In this document: piece after piece, positions 18,241 through 25,411 of the stretch | How the letters are laid out: every line of letters begins with the position of its first letter | Position numbering within the stretch: the stretch's first letter is position 1 | Assembly: GCF_030766725.1 (NCBI RefSeq) | Contig: NZ_JARQWR010000002.1 | Location: 310,001-374,000, forward strand | DNA length: 64,000 nt | From: Flavobacterium aerium | GTDB lineage: Bacteria > Bacteroidota > Bacteroidia > Flavobacteriales > Flavobacteriaceae | Direction of reading: 5' to 3' | Made by a program: the position numbers and the translations under genes | The notes under the pieces: generated by a model | The model's database searches: none | What the model saw: the letters and a program-made list of their open reading frames with translations, nothing else | What the model was told of the DNA's origin: nothing

Positions 18241-18568
18241 GATTAAAGTTTTAAATAATAGATTGAATAAAAATAAAATTGTGCTTGAAGTTAGTCATGA
18301 AAGTCCTTATTTACGTCTTCTTTCGCATCCAAGAAAAAAAGAATAAGGTATCGTGACCAGACAAATTCTCTTATCAAAAATAGTATTCTTATCATTTTTA
18401 TGCGCTATATACATATTCTTAAAACATAAAAACATCTTGAATCACTAAATCGATTAGGTTCTACATCATTGCTATAAAAATCGGTATCAAAATTTAAAAT
18501 TGAGCTTTTTTAAAGCTTTATATTTTGCTTTTCTTCTTATATTGAGTTTTTAATTAAAGCTCATTATT
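18241..18568. other. intergenic region without a clear gene
   Basis: 328 nt between the kinase and the DUF6624 gene. It is AT-rich and contains only a weak GTG-initiated frame of about 31 codons with a hydrophobic middle. I see no terminator hairpin or TAnnTTTG promoter box. Confidence 0.5.
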
Positions 18569-19540
18569 ATGGTTTATTTTAGGTTTACAATTATTATGAT
18601 TTCAGTTTTGTTTTTATCTTGCAAAACAAATTTTGATGATGCTCTAAAGTCAAAAAATATTGAATTGCTGAAGCAAGAAGTAGAAAACGACCTCGCTGTA
18701 GGTTGTTATATTCAAGCTCTTAAAACTTCATTAATTATAAATAAAGAAGACTCTTTAAACCAAAAAAACTTATATAGACTTGCTTCATTATATGCAATGA
18801 AAAATAATAAAGATTCTAGTTTTTATTATTTAGATAAAGCTATTGTAAGCGATTCTACACCCATGGCATTATGTAATCCAGATTATATTAATCTTCTCAA
18901 TGATACTAGATGGGATCAATTAAAAAGAAATCAAATTGAAAAGATCAAAAAGAAATTTAAAGGATTTAAAAATGTTGAAATGACAACGAAATTATGGGAA
19001 ATGTATATAAAAGACCAGGCCTATTATTCCTTAACAGAAATTCAAAATCAAAAATGTCGAACGATATATATGAAAGATTCTTTATGGAATATTAAGCATA
19101 AATTAAACTTAGAAAACGTAGCTGATTTAGAAAAAATGATCAGGGTTAATGGATGGCCCAAAAAGTCTGATGTAGGTAAATTTGCATCCAGTGCGGCATT
19201 TTTAATAATTCAGCATGCAGATCTTGAACCACAGAAAAAATACCTTCCATTACTTGAAGAAGCTGTTTTAAATGAAGAAGCAAGTCCACAAGCTGTAGCA
19301 TTATTATCCGACAGAATTAAGATGTATGAAAATAAAATGCAAAAATATGGCTCACAAATTCGAATAGATGAAAAATCAGGGAAGCATTATGTATTTGCTG
19401 TAGAAGATCCAGCCAAAATTAATGAGCGAAGATTATCAGTTGGTTTAGACTCTATTGAAAAATATGCAAAACGCTGGAATATAATATGGAATCTAGAAGA
19501 TCAGATTCTTATTAATAAACAGTTTATGGAGGTTAATTAG
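18569..19540 (+). CDS. DUF6624-type lipoprotein
   Basis: A 323-aa protein with the lipoprotein signal MVYFRFTIIMISVLFLSC. The first half has repeat-like helical pairs (LASLYAMKNNKDSSFYYLDK), as in TPR proteins. The second half carries the DUF6624 pattern NGWPKKSDVGKFASSAAFLI followed by IQHADLEPQKKYLPLLEEAV and ALLSDRIKMYENKMQKYGSQ. DUF6624 proteins are frequent in Bacteroidota and have no established function. Its 3' end overlaps the minus-strand SPASM gene by 8 nt, so the two are convergent and tightly packed. It is not an obvious part of the RiPP cassette. Confidence 0.8.
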   Translation: MVYFRFTIIMISVLFLSCKTNFDDALKSKNIELLKQEVENDLAVGCYIQALKTSLIINKEDSLNQKNLYRLASLYAMKNNKDSSFYYLDKAIVSDSTPMALCNPDYINLLNDTRWDQLKRNQIEKIKKKFKGFKNVEMTTKLWEMYIKDQAYYSLTEIQNQKCRTIYMKDSLWNIKHKLNLENVADLEKMIRVNGWPKKSDVGKFASSAAFLIIQHADLEPQKKYLPLLEEAVLNEEASPQAVALLSDRIKMYENKMQKYGSQIRIDEKSGKHYVFAVEDPAKINERRLSVGLDSIEKYAKRWNIIWNLEDQILINKQFMEVN

Positions 19541-20531
19541 ATATGCTATTTTCCCATAGATTTGTATAGGGATTAAAAGAGCATGTTTCTTTTTTTTTAT
19601 ATTTACCATTATTCTCAATAATATCAGAATCATCGAAACAGATGTATCGATATTGGCAATCCTTACAGACTTCAATATGATCATTATTAATTTTCCATTT
19701 TTCAGTAAAATTATTTTTTGAGATTACTTTTGTTATACTCACTTGATTAATATTTCCAAAGACAGTATCATGTGAAATATGGTTTTTTATATTACCGAAG
19801 GAATCAATACAAACTTTTTTATTTAAGGCGGTGTTGTATTTTTGTGCTTCGGTAAAAAACTTCATATTCAAGACAAATAATTCAGATGAGTATTTTGTTG
19901 TTGATAGATCATACATGGTGTCCGTTGAGAAGAATAATCGTTCATTTATATTAGATATACCTATACTTGATAGCGCTGTAATTGAGATTCTTAAGTCAAA
20001 ATCAACAAGTTCTATTAGTTCATATTCACTATAATAATCAGAATTTTTTATGATGATTTCGAATGATTTTAATCTACTCGATTTAATACAATTTAATGTG
20101 GTTTTTAAATAATTAATCTCAATTTTATTATTTATTCTTAATTCTATTATTTGGCAACCTAGGGATAATAATTCTCCTAAAACATCTTTCAAATTAAAAT
20201 TAGTAGTGTTATCTAGATTTATAATTGATGAATAAACATGGAAAGGTAATTCAAATTTTAAATTAATTTTAGGAAACGCCTTTGGTGTATCTGTATAAAA
20301 TCCAATTTCTTCCTTTACTAGATAATTGAAGTATTTATCTATGCCTAAATCATATTCTGAATTGAATATTTTTTTTACTGCATTTACTTTATTATCATAA
20401 AGATTTACATTTAAAATCTCATATAATAAATTTGGTATTGGAATAACTTGATGTCTTTGTAAATCTATGATTAAGCTTTCTTTTATTCCCTTTACTAGAA
20501 TACAATCTGTATATAATAAAAAATAATTCAT
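19533..20531 (-). CDS. gwsS: grasp-with-spasm system SPASM-domain peptide maturase
   Basis: A 332-aa protein. The C-terminal ~90 residues are a SPASM domain with Cys 241, 289, 292, 298 and 317, the CxxCxxxxxC group being CKDCQYRYIC, a layout that binds an auxiliary 4Fe-4S cluster. The middle (INLKFELPFHVYSSIIN) sits where a radical-SAM enzyme has CxxxCxxC, but no such motif is present anywhere, so this looks like a SPASM protein without a working radical-SAM cluster. Its neighbours, an ATP-grasp maturase and a KGG precursor, match the three-gene grasp-with-spasm cassette. The start overlaps the stop of the 70-aa gene by 4 nt (ATGA), so it is translationally coupled. Its exact chemical role is not established. 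Confidence 0.83.
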   Translation of the reverse strand: MNYFLLYTDCILVKGIKESLIIDLQRHQVIPIPNLLYEILNVNLYDNKVNAVKKIFNSEYDLGIDKYFNYLVKEEIGFYTDTPKAFPKINLKFELPFHVYSSIINLDNTTNFNLKDVLGELLSLGCQIIELRINNKIEINYLKTTLNCIKSSRLKSFEIIIKNSDYYSEYELIELVDFDLRISITALSSIGISNINERLFFSTDTMYDLSTTKYSSELFVLNMKFFTEAQKYNTALNKKVCIDSFGNIKNHISHDTVFGNINQVSITKVISKNNFTEKWKINNDHIEVCKDCQYRYICFDDSDIIENNGKYKKKETCSFNPYTNLWENSISN

Positions 20532-20740
20532 TGATCTTTAAGTTTTATTTTTTGTGAATGAATAAAAAGAGAATTTCGGCTTGCAGGCTTATACTCATCT
20601 CTAATAAAATGAGTGCCATAATATTCCATACTAGATGTTATATAAAGCATATTTTTTTGATCTTTTTTTTCCAATTCAAAATAATGATATGAGAAAGGAG
20701 TATTACTATCTTCTTTGAACTTTATTTTATTTTCTGTCAT
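20528..20740 (-). CDS. 70-aa unknown protein of the RiPP cassette
   Basis: A 70-aa hydrophilic protein with 14-nt overlap with the end of the ATP-grasp gene and a 4-nt overlap with the start of the SPASM gene, so it is clearly part of the same operon. The sequence (SNTPFSYHYFELEKKDQKNM, LYITSSMEYYGTHFIRDEYK) is rich in Tyr, Phe and Lys, and has no Cys, no signal peptide and no membrane helix. I do not recognise it. It is shorter than a PqqD-type recognition domain (~80-90 aa). It could be a small recognition or chaperone subunit, or an immunity or inhibitory factor. The coding call rests on its fully coupled position. Confidence 0.68.
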   Translation of the reverse strand: MTENKIKFKEDSNTPFSYHYFELEKKDQKNMLYITSSMEYYGTHFIRDEYKPASRNSLFIHSQKIKLKDQ

Positions 20741-21713
20741 TAGTTAAATAGTTTGTTATTTCTTTTTCTAAATAAAAATTACAAGATTCTGAGATAAATC
20801 CAAATTGACCTACAGGATTTACTTCTAAAAAGATATACTCATCATTGTGTGATTTTAATAAATCGATAGAACCAGTATTAAGATTTAGTATTTTCATTAG
20901 TCTAATAATTTTTTGAATAATATCAGAGGGTAAATTGTATGGAACAATTCTATTTGGAACTGTTTTATCGTAGTTTCTAAAATCAATTTTCGTTTTTGTA
21001 TTTAGTTGGCTAAATATGCAAGAGCAAAATATTTTATCATTAAGATAAAACACTCTTAATTCATATTTTTTTTCAATGTATTCTTGGAATAATGATGTAG
21101 CAAATTTTTTTGGACTTTGATTAATATTTTGTATTAATACAGTTTTATTGGATATCCAATGACCCTCATTAGGTGGGTCAAACCGAAATGATTCGGACAA
21201 TGCCTTAGTGATAATTTTATTATTATTCTGGATATAAAACCTTCTTAATTCTTTATAATCATTTGTAATAATGGTATTAGGTATTTTTAATCCAACATTT
21301 TTTGCAATTGATAAAACAATTGGTTTGTTAAGCTGAATAGTTTCATAAGAACCTAAAGTTCTATATTTTAAAAGTGAATTTATTATTAAATTTTTTAAAA
21401 TTGTATAGTGATTTTTTAGATTGGATTCTAGTTTTTTAAACGGAATTAATCCATTTGTCGGGATAATTTCAAACATGTCATTTATACCTTTGTAAGGTCT
21501 TCTGAACCAAATTGATTTAATTTGATTAGAATTTTCAATAGAATGATCAAAAATATTATCTCCAATTTTATAAGAATAACTTTTATCTAATAATGACTGT
21601 TTGTAGTATGATTTAGCTTCATTATATCTTATGTATTTTGTATTATTAAATATTAACCAATCAATAACTTGATTAGTAGATAAATCGGTTGTTTCGGAAA
21701 AGATTATAACCAT
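20727..21713 (-). CDS. gwsG: grasp-with-spasm system ATP-grasp peptide maturase
   Basis: A 328-aa ATP-grasp ligase of the MvdC/MvdD (graspetide) type. Landmarks in order are SIWFRRP (residues ~68-74), LNKPIVLSIAKNVGLKIP (~126-143), the ATP-binding lysine region KIITKALSES, LFQEYIEKKYELRVFYLND, and the metal-binding end FLEVNPVGQFGFIS. Related enzymes make omega-ester or omega-amide rings between side chains of Ser/Thr/Lys and Asp/Glu in the precursor. The start is taken as the ATG at 21711-21713, since the frame upstream runs back into the hairpin at 21727-21761. It lies 54 nt downstream of the precursor gene. Confidence 0.87.
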   Translation of the reverse strand: MVIIFSETTDLSTNQVIDWLIFNNTKYIRYNEAKSYYKQSLLDKSYSYKIGDNIFDHSIENSNQIKSIWFRRPYKGINDMFEIIPTNGLIPFKKLESNLKNHYTILKNLIINSLLKYRTLGSYETIQLNKPIVLSIAKNVGLKIPNTIITNDYKELRRFYIQNNNKIITKALSESFRFDPPNEGHWISNKTVLIQNINQSPKKFATSLFQEYIEKKYELRVFYLNDKIFCSCIFSQLNTKTKIDFRNYDKTVPNRIVPYNLPSDIIQKIIRLMKILNLNTGSIDLLKSHNDEYIFLEVNPVGQFGFISESCNFYLEKEITNYLTNDRK

Positions 21714-21726
21714 AAAAATGAAAATT

Positions 21727-21761
21727 AACCAAGAAATATTCAATTTGAATATTTCTTGGTT
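21727..21761. repeat. near-perfect 17-bp inverted repeat between RiPP precursor and ATP-grasp genes
   Basis: Arms AACCAAGAAATATTCAA (21727-21743) and TTGAATATTTCTTGGTT (21745-21761) pair fully around a single base. In the minus-strand transcript it begins 5 nt after the precursor stop codon and ends 14 nt before the ATP-grasp start, followed by a U-rich stretch. It could be an attenuating terminator or a 3'-end stabiliser that sets a high peptide-to-enzyme ratio. Confidence 0.8.
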
Positions 21762-21766
21762 ATAAA

Positions 21767-21958
21767 TTAATGTTGGATGTCAGAAAAAAAATAAGGTGGA
21801 CAGTCAGTACACTCATCAGGTGTCGAATAATCATCACTTCCTACAGATGTTTGTGTACAATGCCATTGCATTGAAGGGGCAGTTCTCCCTCCTTTTACCA
21901 ATGATAAATCAATTTTTTTCCCTTTGGCTTTAAAAGCTTCTAATAATGAGTCTTTCAT
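21767..21958 (-). CDS. RiPP precursor peptide with KGG leader (grasp-with-spasm modified peptide)
   Basis: A 63-aa peptide. Residues 1-24 (MKDSLLEAFKAKGKKIDLSL then VKGG) form a Lys-rich amphipathic leader ending in Gly-Gly, the KxxxGG-type ending of Bacteroidota natural-product precursors. The core, residues 25-63, is rich in acceptors and donors for ring formation: Thr/Ser at 26, 29, 35, 37, 38, 41, 45, 46, 51, 59 and Asp/Glu at 42, 43, 48, 49, 52, 60. It also has Cys 34, 50 and 53 and a Phe/Tyr-rich tail. It is the first gene of the operon. The core has no charge or repeat pattern of a toxin that I know; activity unknown. Confidence 0.86.
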   Translation of the reverse strand: MKDSLLEAFKAKGKKIDLSLVKGGRTAPSMQWHCTQTSVGSDDYSTPDECTDCPPYFFSDIQH

Positions 21959-22192
21959 AGTTTTAAATTAAATGATTAAAAACTAAATATAACAATAATA
22001 AATCATTTAATTGCTATTTTTGTTGAATTATTATTAAAAAAACACAATATAAAGTGTATTTTTATGTATTTAATGCATTTTTTAGATGCATAAAATAAAA
22101 GATTAAAACTAAGATGTTAAGCTATTAAATAGCATCTATTAAGTTTTCATAAAGAATCTGATTTTAAGATTTATGCACGGGAAATAATTACC

Positions 22193-22200
22193 TATCTTTG
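22193..22200 (+). promoter_or_regulatory. candidate Bacteroidota -7 box for the Bcr/CflA gene
   Basis: TATCTTTG matches TAnnTTTG, 43 nt before the ATG at 22244. No clean TTG lies at the -33 distance, so it is a -7-only assignment. Confidence 0.5.
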
Positions 22201-22243
22201 CGCTCTTTTTTAAGTATGCCCTTTGGGTACAATTCTATACAAA

Positions 22244-23467
22244 ATGACACAGCAAAGATATTGGACGTTAATTCTTATTTTAGGTTTATTAACGGCTTTA
22301 GGACCTTTCTCTATTGATATGTATTTACCTGGTTTTTCTGCTATTGCAGAGGATTTAGGAACCACTACAGAACAAGTTTCATTATCACTATCCAGTTACT
22401 TTATTGGAATATCGGCTGGTCAATTATTATATGGCCCATTATTGGATCGTTTCGGAAGAAAAAAACCATTATATATTGGTTTATTAGTCTATATCTTAGC
22501 TTCTTTAGGTTGTATTGCTGTAAGGGAAATTGAAAGCTTAATTTTTCTACGTTTTATTCAAGCAGTAGGGAGTTGTGCTGCTTCTGTTGCAGCTGTAGCA
22601 ATGGTACGTGATTTATTTCCTGTGAAAGACAGTCCTAAAATATTTGCTTTATTAATGTTGGTATTAGGTCTTTCTCCTATGTTAGCGCCTACTGTAGGTG
22701 GTTATCTTATTTCGGATTTAGGTTGGCAATCTGTATTTATGGTATTAGCTTGTATGGGACTTTTATTATTACTGGCTTCTAGATTTGGATTGCCTAATGG
22801 ATACCAACCAGACACTACAATTTCATTAAAACCAAAACCTATTATCACGAACTTTATAACGGTACTTAAGGAGCCGCAATTTTTTACCTATGCTTTTACG
22901 GGAGCAATGGCTTTTGCAGGATTATTTTCCTATGTAGCGGCATCGCCAATTGTATTTATGGAAATCTTTGATTTAAGTAAAAAAGAATACGGTTGGGTTT
23001 TTGCTTTCCTATCAGTTGGATTGATTGGATCAAGCCAGATTAATAGTTTATTATTAAAACGATTTACGAGTGAGCAAATGGTCTATGCAGCCTTAATTTC
23101 ACAATTTACTGTGAGTGCTGTATTTCTAATTGGTGCGATAAATGGTTGGTTTGGATTATTTGGAACTATTGCAATGATATTTTTATTTGCGTGTAGTTTA
23201 GGATATTCTAATCCTAATTGTGCAGGATTGGCTTTGGCTCCATTTGCAAAAAATGCTGGAAGTGCTTCTGCATTAATGGGAGCTACACAAATGGCTTTAG
23301 GAGCATTAGCTTCGGTAATCATTAGTTTGTTTAAAACGCCTTCTACAGTACCTATGGTTGCAGTTATGGCTGGTTCATCGCTGATTGCTTTATTAATTCT
23401 AGTCATTGGAAGACGTTATATTAAAACACCAATAGAAACGTCAGATTCAACGGTAATAACCCATTAA
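22244..23467 (+). CDS. Bcr/CflA family multidrug efflux MFS transporter
   Basis: A 407-aa major facilitator with 12 predicted membrane helices. The N-terminal GPFSIDMYLPGFSAIAEDL and the loop GPLLDRFGRKKPLYIG are the DHA1 Bcr/CflA signatures, followed by RFIQAVGSCAASVAAVAMVR and DLFPVKDS. Members export drugs such as bicyclomycin, chloramphenicol or amino acids by proton antiport. The start is the ATG at 22244; the longer TTG start at 22223 would add seven residues. It is divergent from the RiPP precursor, separated by 285 nt. It could in principle export the peptide, but MFS pumps are not known as RiPP exporters. Confidence 0.92.
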   Translation: MTQQRYWTLILILGLLTALGPFSIDMYLPGFSAIAEDLGTTTEQVSLSLSSYFIGISAGQLLYGPLLDRFGRKKPLYIGLLVYILASLGCIAVREIESLIFLRFIQAVGSCAASVAAVAMVRDLFPVKDSPKIFALLMLVLGLSPMLAPTVGGYLISDLGWQSVFMVLACMGLLLLLASRFGLPNGYQPDTTISLKPKPIITNFITVLKEPQFFTYAFTGAMAFAGLFSYVAASPIVFMEIFDLSKKEYGWVFAFLSVGLIGSSQINSLLLKRFTSEQMVYAALISQFTVSAVFLIGAINGWFGLFGTIAMIFLFACSLGYSNPNCAGLALAPFAKNAGSASALMGATQMALGALASVIISLFKTPSTVPMVAVMAGSSLIALLILVIGRRYIKTPIETSDSTVITH

Positions 23468-23473
23468 TCATTG

Positions 23474-23848
23474 TTAAACTAAATCATTTATTCTCATTTC
23501 TAGTAATGTAATTTGTTCTTTAACAGAATAGATTACTGCTGGATCATTCCCCCACATATCTAAAAATCCCCAATCATCATTAGGCGGATTAACCATATGT
23601 GTCAATATCGTAATGGCTTTGTTTAATAATGGTTTTAACACCTCAAGGTGTTCCGATGGCCAAACATAAACAATACCGAGAGTTTGTAACAGATAGCTTG
23701 CTGCTCGGATGGAATCATATTTTTCTTCTGTTGGATCAAAATCTTCTATTTCACTAATTAGAATAGTAAAATCTTTAATTTTCCAAAATTTGTGAAACCA
23801 ATCTGCAGCTTCATCATTTCCCCATGGTTGTCGACTCCAATCTCCCAT
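23474..23848 (-). CDS. DUF4259-like protein
   Basis: A 124-aa soluble protein. The start MGDWSRQPWGNDEAADWFHK is the pattern of DUF4259 (G-W-x-x-x-P/W-x-N-D-x-A-x-D-W), followed by helical segments (SIRAASYLLQTLGIVYVWPS, LKPLLNKAITILTHMVNPP). No catalytic residues are apparent. DUF4259 proteins are scattered in bacteria with no known role; some occur near toxin-immunity genes, which is not seen here. Its stop is 7 nt from that of the convergent Bcr/CflA gene. Confidence 0.78.
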   Translation of the reverse strand: MGDWSRQPWGNDEAADWFHKFWKIKDFTILISEIEDFDPTEEKYDSIRAASYLLQTLGIVYVWPSEHLEVLKPLLNKAITILTHMVNPPNDDWGFLDMWGNDPAVIYSVKEQITLLEMRINDLV

Positions 23849-23982
23849 ATTTATTATTTCTTTTATTTTTTAAAAATACCCTATTAATTTGTAAGTTTTA
23901 TTCCAATAATAAATTAATCTAGAATTAAATCATAGATAGATTTAGATGGAAATAAAGTAATAATTTATTATTCTTTAAACTG

Positions 23983-24020
23983 AAAAAGGGTTTAGTTTTT
24001 CAATAAACTAAACCCTTTTT
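23983..24020 (-). terminator. rho-independent terminator of the gene at 24038
   Basis: A 16-bp stem (AAAAAGGGTTTAGTTT pairing with AAACTAAACCCTTTTT) around a 6-nt loop, ending in T on either strand. It lies 17 nt past the stop of the minus-strand gene. Confidence 0.88.
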
Positions 24021-24037
24021 ACTTTGAGTTACTTACA

Positions 24038-24316
24038 TTATAATTCACTTTCTAAGTGTATCCCTTTCTCGTTAATCCGACAAACCCATTTTGAAATTGG
24101 GAACACGCCCGAATTATTTTTCTCTACTACTCCACTGGCTACAAGGTTATTTACCATGTCATCTTCGGTATTATCTTGGTAGATGTTGATTGGTTTTCCT
24201 TCATAGAGTAGAATTGAATTCCCCTCGGCATCCAGTTTTGTGTCTTCTTGTGATAACAGAACGATATCCATATCGATCAGTTCATTAAAATCTACATATA
24301 TTCTAGTACTGTTCAT
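24038..24316 (-). CDS. hypothetical protein
   Basis: A 92-aa acidic protein (RIYVDFNELIDMDIVLLSQE, DTKLDAEGNSILLYEGKPIN). Alternating hydrophobic residues suggest beta strands. No signal peptide, Cys or catalytic motif is visible. The frame is supported by a strong terminator directly downstream and a 51-nt gap from the acetyltransferase upstream. I recognise it only as a conserved-looking flavobacterial small protein; function unknown. Confidence 0.65.
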   Translation of the reverse strand: MNSTRIYVDFNELIDMDIVLLSQEDTKLDAEGNSILLYEGKPINIYQDNTEDDMVNNLVASGVVEKNNSGVFPISKWVCRINEKGIHLESEL

Positions 24317-24367
24317 ATTATATTCTTTAGATGCTTTTATTGTGAAAAGGTTTCCTCTAAATTTTAA

Positions 24368-24820
24368 TTATTTTACACTAATTCCATAAATACGGGATTC
24401 TTCATCCCAAGGATGGTATCCTTGAGCAATGTAATGGAAACCATGTTTTTCATAATAACCTACATGGTCTGTTCCTAAGTATAGGTTTTCAAATCCTCCT
24501 TTTAAAGTATCTTCTTTAGCTTTATCAATTAATAATGAAGCATACGAATTTCCTCTGTGATTTTCGTCAATATACAAGGCACAAATCCAAGGATATAGGT
24601 CTCCTCTACTGATGAAATCATTTGTTATAAGCCCTGCACAGCCAATAATCTCATTGTCTTTTTCTAATAAATACCATTGTGGTAAAGGCATTAAGGATGT
24701 GATGCTATGGGTAATGCAATCTTCATACATAATAGCAGATACTTCAGGCCAGCTATCCTGAAAGTATTTGATTGTGATATCTTTATATTCTGGGTTTTCT
24801 CTTACGGATATAATTTTCAT
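24368..24820 (-). CDS. GNAT family N-acetyltransferase, intact copy of a tandem pair
   Basis: A 150-aa GNAT protein. MKIISVRENPEYKDITIKYF leads into LEKDNEIIGCAGLITNDFIS (strands 3-4), the acetyl-CoA loop ALYIDENHRGNSYASLLIDK (motif A, with RGNSYA in place of the usual Q/R-x-x-G-x-G/A), then LYLGTDHVGYYEKHGFHYIA (motif B). The start at 24818-24820 begins exactly where the neighbouring copy begins; upstream in-frame codons belong to the intergenic region. The acceptor is unknown. The gene upstream at 24846-25205 is a decayed duplicate. Confidence 0.85.
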   Translation of the reverse strand: MKIISVRENPEYKDITIKYFQDSWPEVSAIMYEDCITHSITSLMPLPQWYLLEKDNEIIGCAGLITNDFISRGDLYPWICALYIDENHRGNSYASLLIDKAKEDTLKGGFENLYLGTDHVGYYEKHGFHYIAQGYHPWDEESRIYGISVK

Positions 24821-24845
24821 GGTGTATCGTTTTATAGTGTTATAA

Positions 24846-25205
24846 TTATAATACCCAACAGGTATTATCGGTACATAAATAGAGGTATTCAAAACCTGCT
24901 TTTAACGTATACTCTTTTGCTTTGCTTAATAAAACGGAATCGAGTGGATTCACGATTGTATTATCCCCTTTCCATGGATAAAAATCGGTTTCATTCGTAA
25001 AATCACTTGCAATTAGCCCTGCACAACCTAGTATACTTCCTTCATGTTCTACCAAATACCAAAGAGACAATGGATCTGAACTTTTTATACAGTGATCGAG
25101 GCAATCTTCATACACTACAGGAAGTGTATCTGACCAACTGTTTTGAAGGTATTGAATAACGTCTTTTTTATATTCTGGATATTCTCTTACGGATATAATT
25201 TTCAT
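24846..25205 (-). pseudogene. degenerate tandem copy of the GNAT gene at 24368-24820
   Basis: A 119-aa frame starting MKIISVREYPEYKKDVIQYL, clearly homologous along its length to the neighbour (WYLVEHEGSILGCAGLIASD, SKAKEYTLKAGFEYLYLCTD). The acetyl-CoA motif A of the neighbour (YIDENHRGNSYAS) is replaced by a shorter unrelated stretch (GDNTIVNPLDSV). After CTDN the frame shifts by one base relative to the neighbour and ends in TCWVL, so the C-terminal strand is lost. Acetyltransferase activity is very unlikely. The copy sits 25 nt upstream of the intact gene, so this is a tandem duplication that has decayed. Confidence 0.78.
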
Positions 25206-25411
25206 GACATTCAATTTATTTGAGAGCAAAATTCTATAATTTGTGCCCTATTTCAATAAATTATATTACCGAAACATCTATATTGGCGACTGAAATTTCA
25301 GTATGATGTTTTTTAATAATAGATATTTGCACTATTATTTTCAGTTGTTTTTGGGAAGATTTTTTTTGTATAAAACGACTATTTTTACAAATACAGAATT
25401 CATACTATTTT

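Noticed and set aside
18350..18450. GTG-initiated frame of about 31 codons with a hydrophobic stretch after the Kdp kinase gene
   Set aside because: Non-ATG start, no spacing consistent with coupling and no recognisable sequence; not enough to call a gene.
22244..23467. Bcr/CflA pump as the exporter of the RiPP
   Set aside because: Divergent orientation with a separate promoter, and the family exports small drugs and amino acids; no specific link to the peptide cassette is visible.
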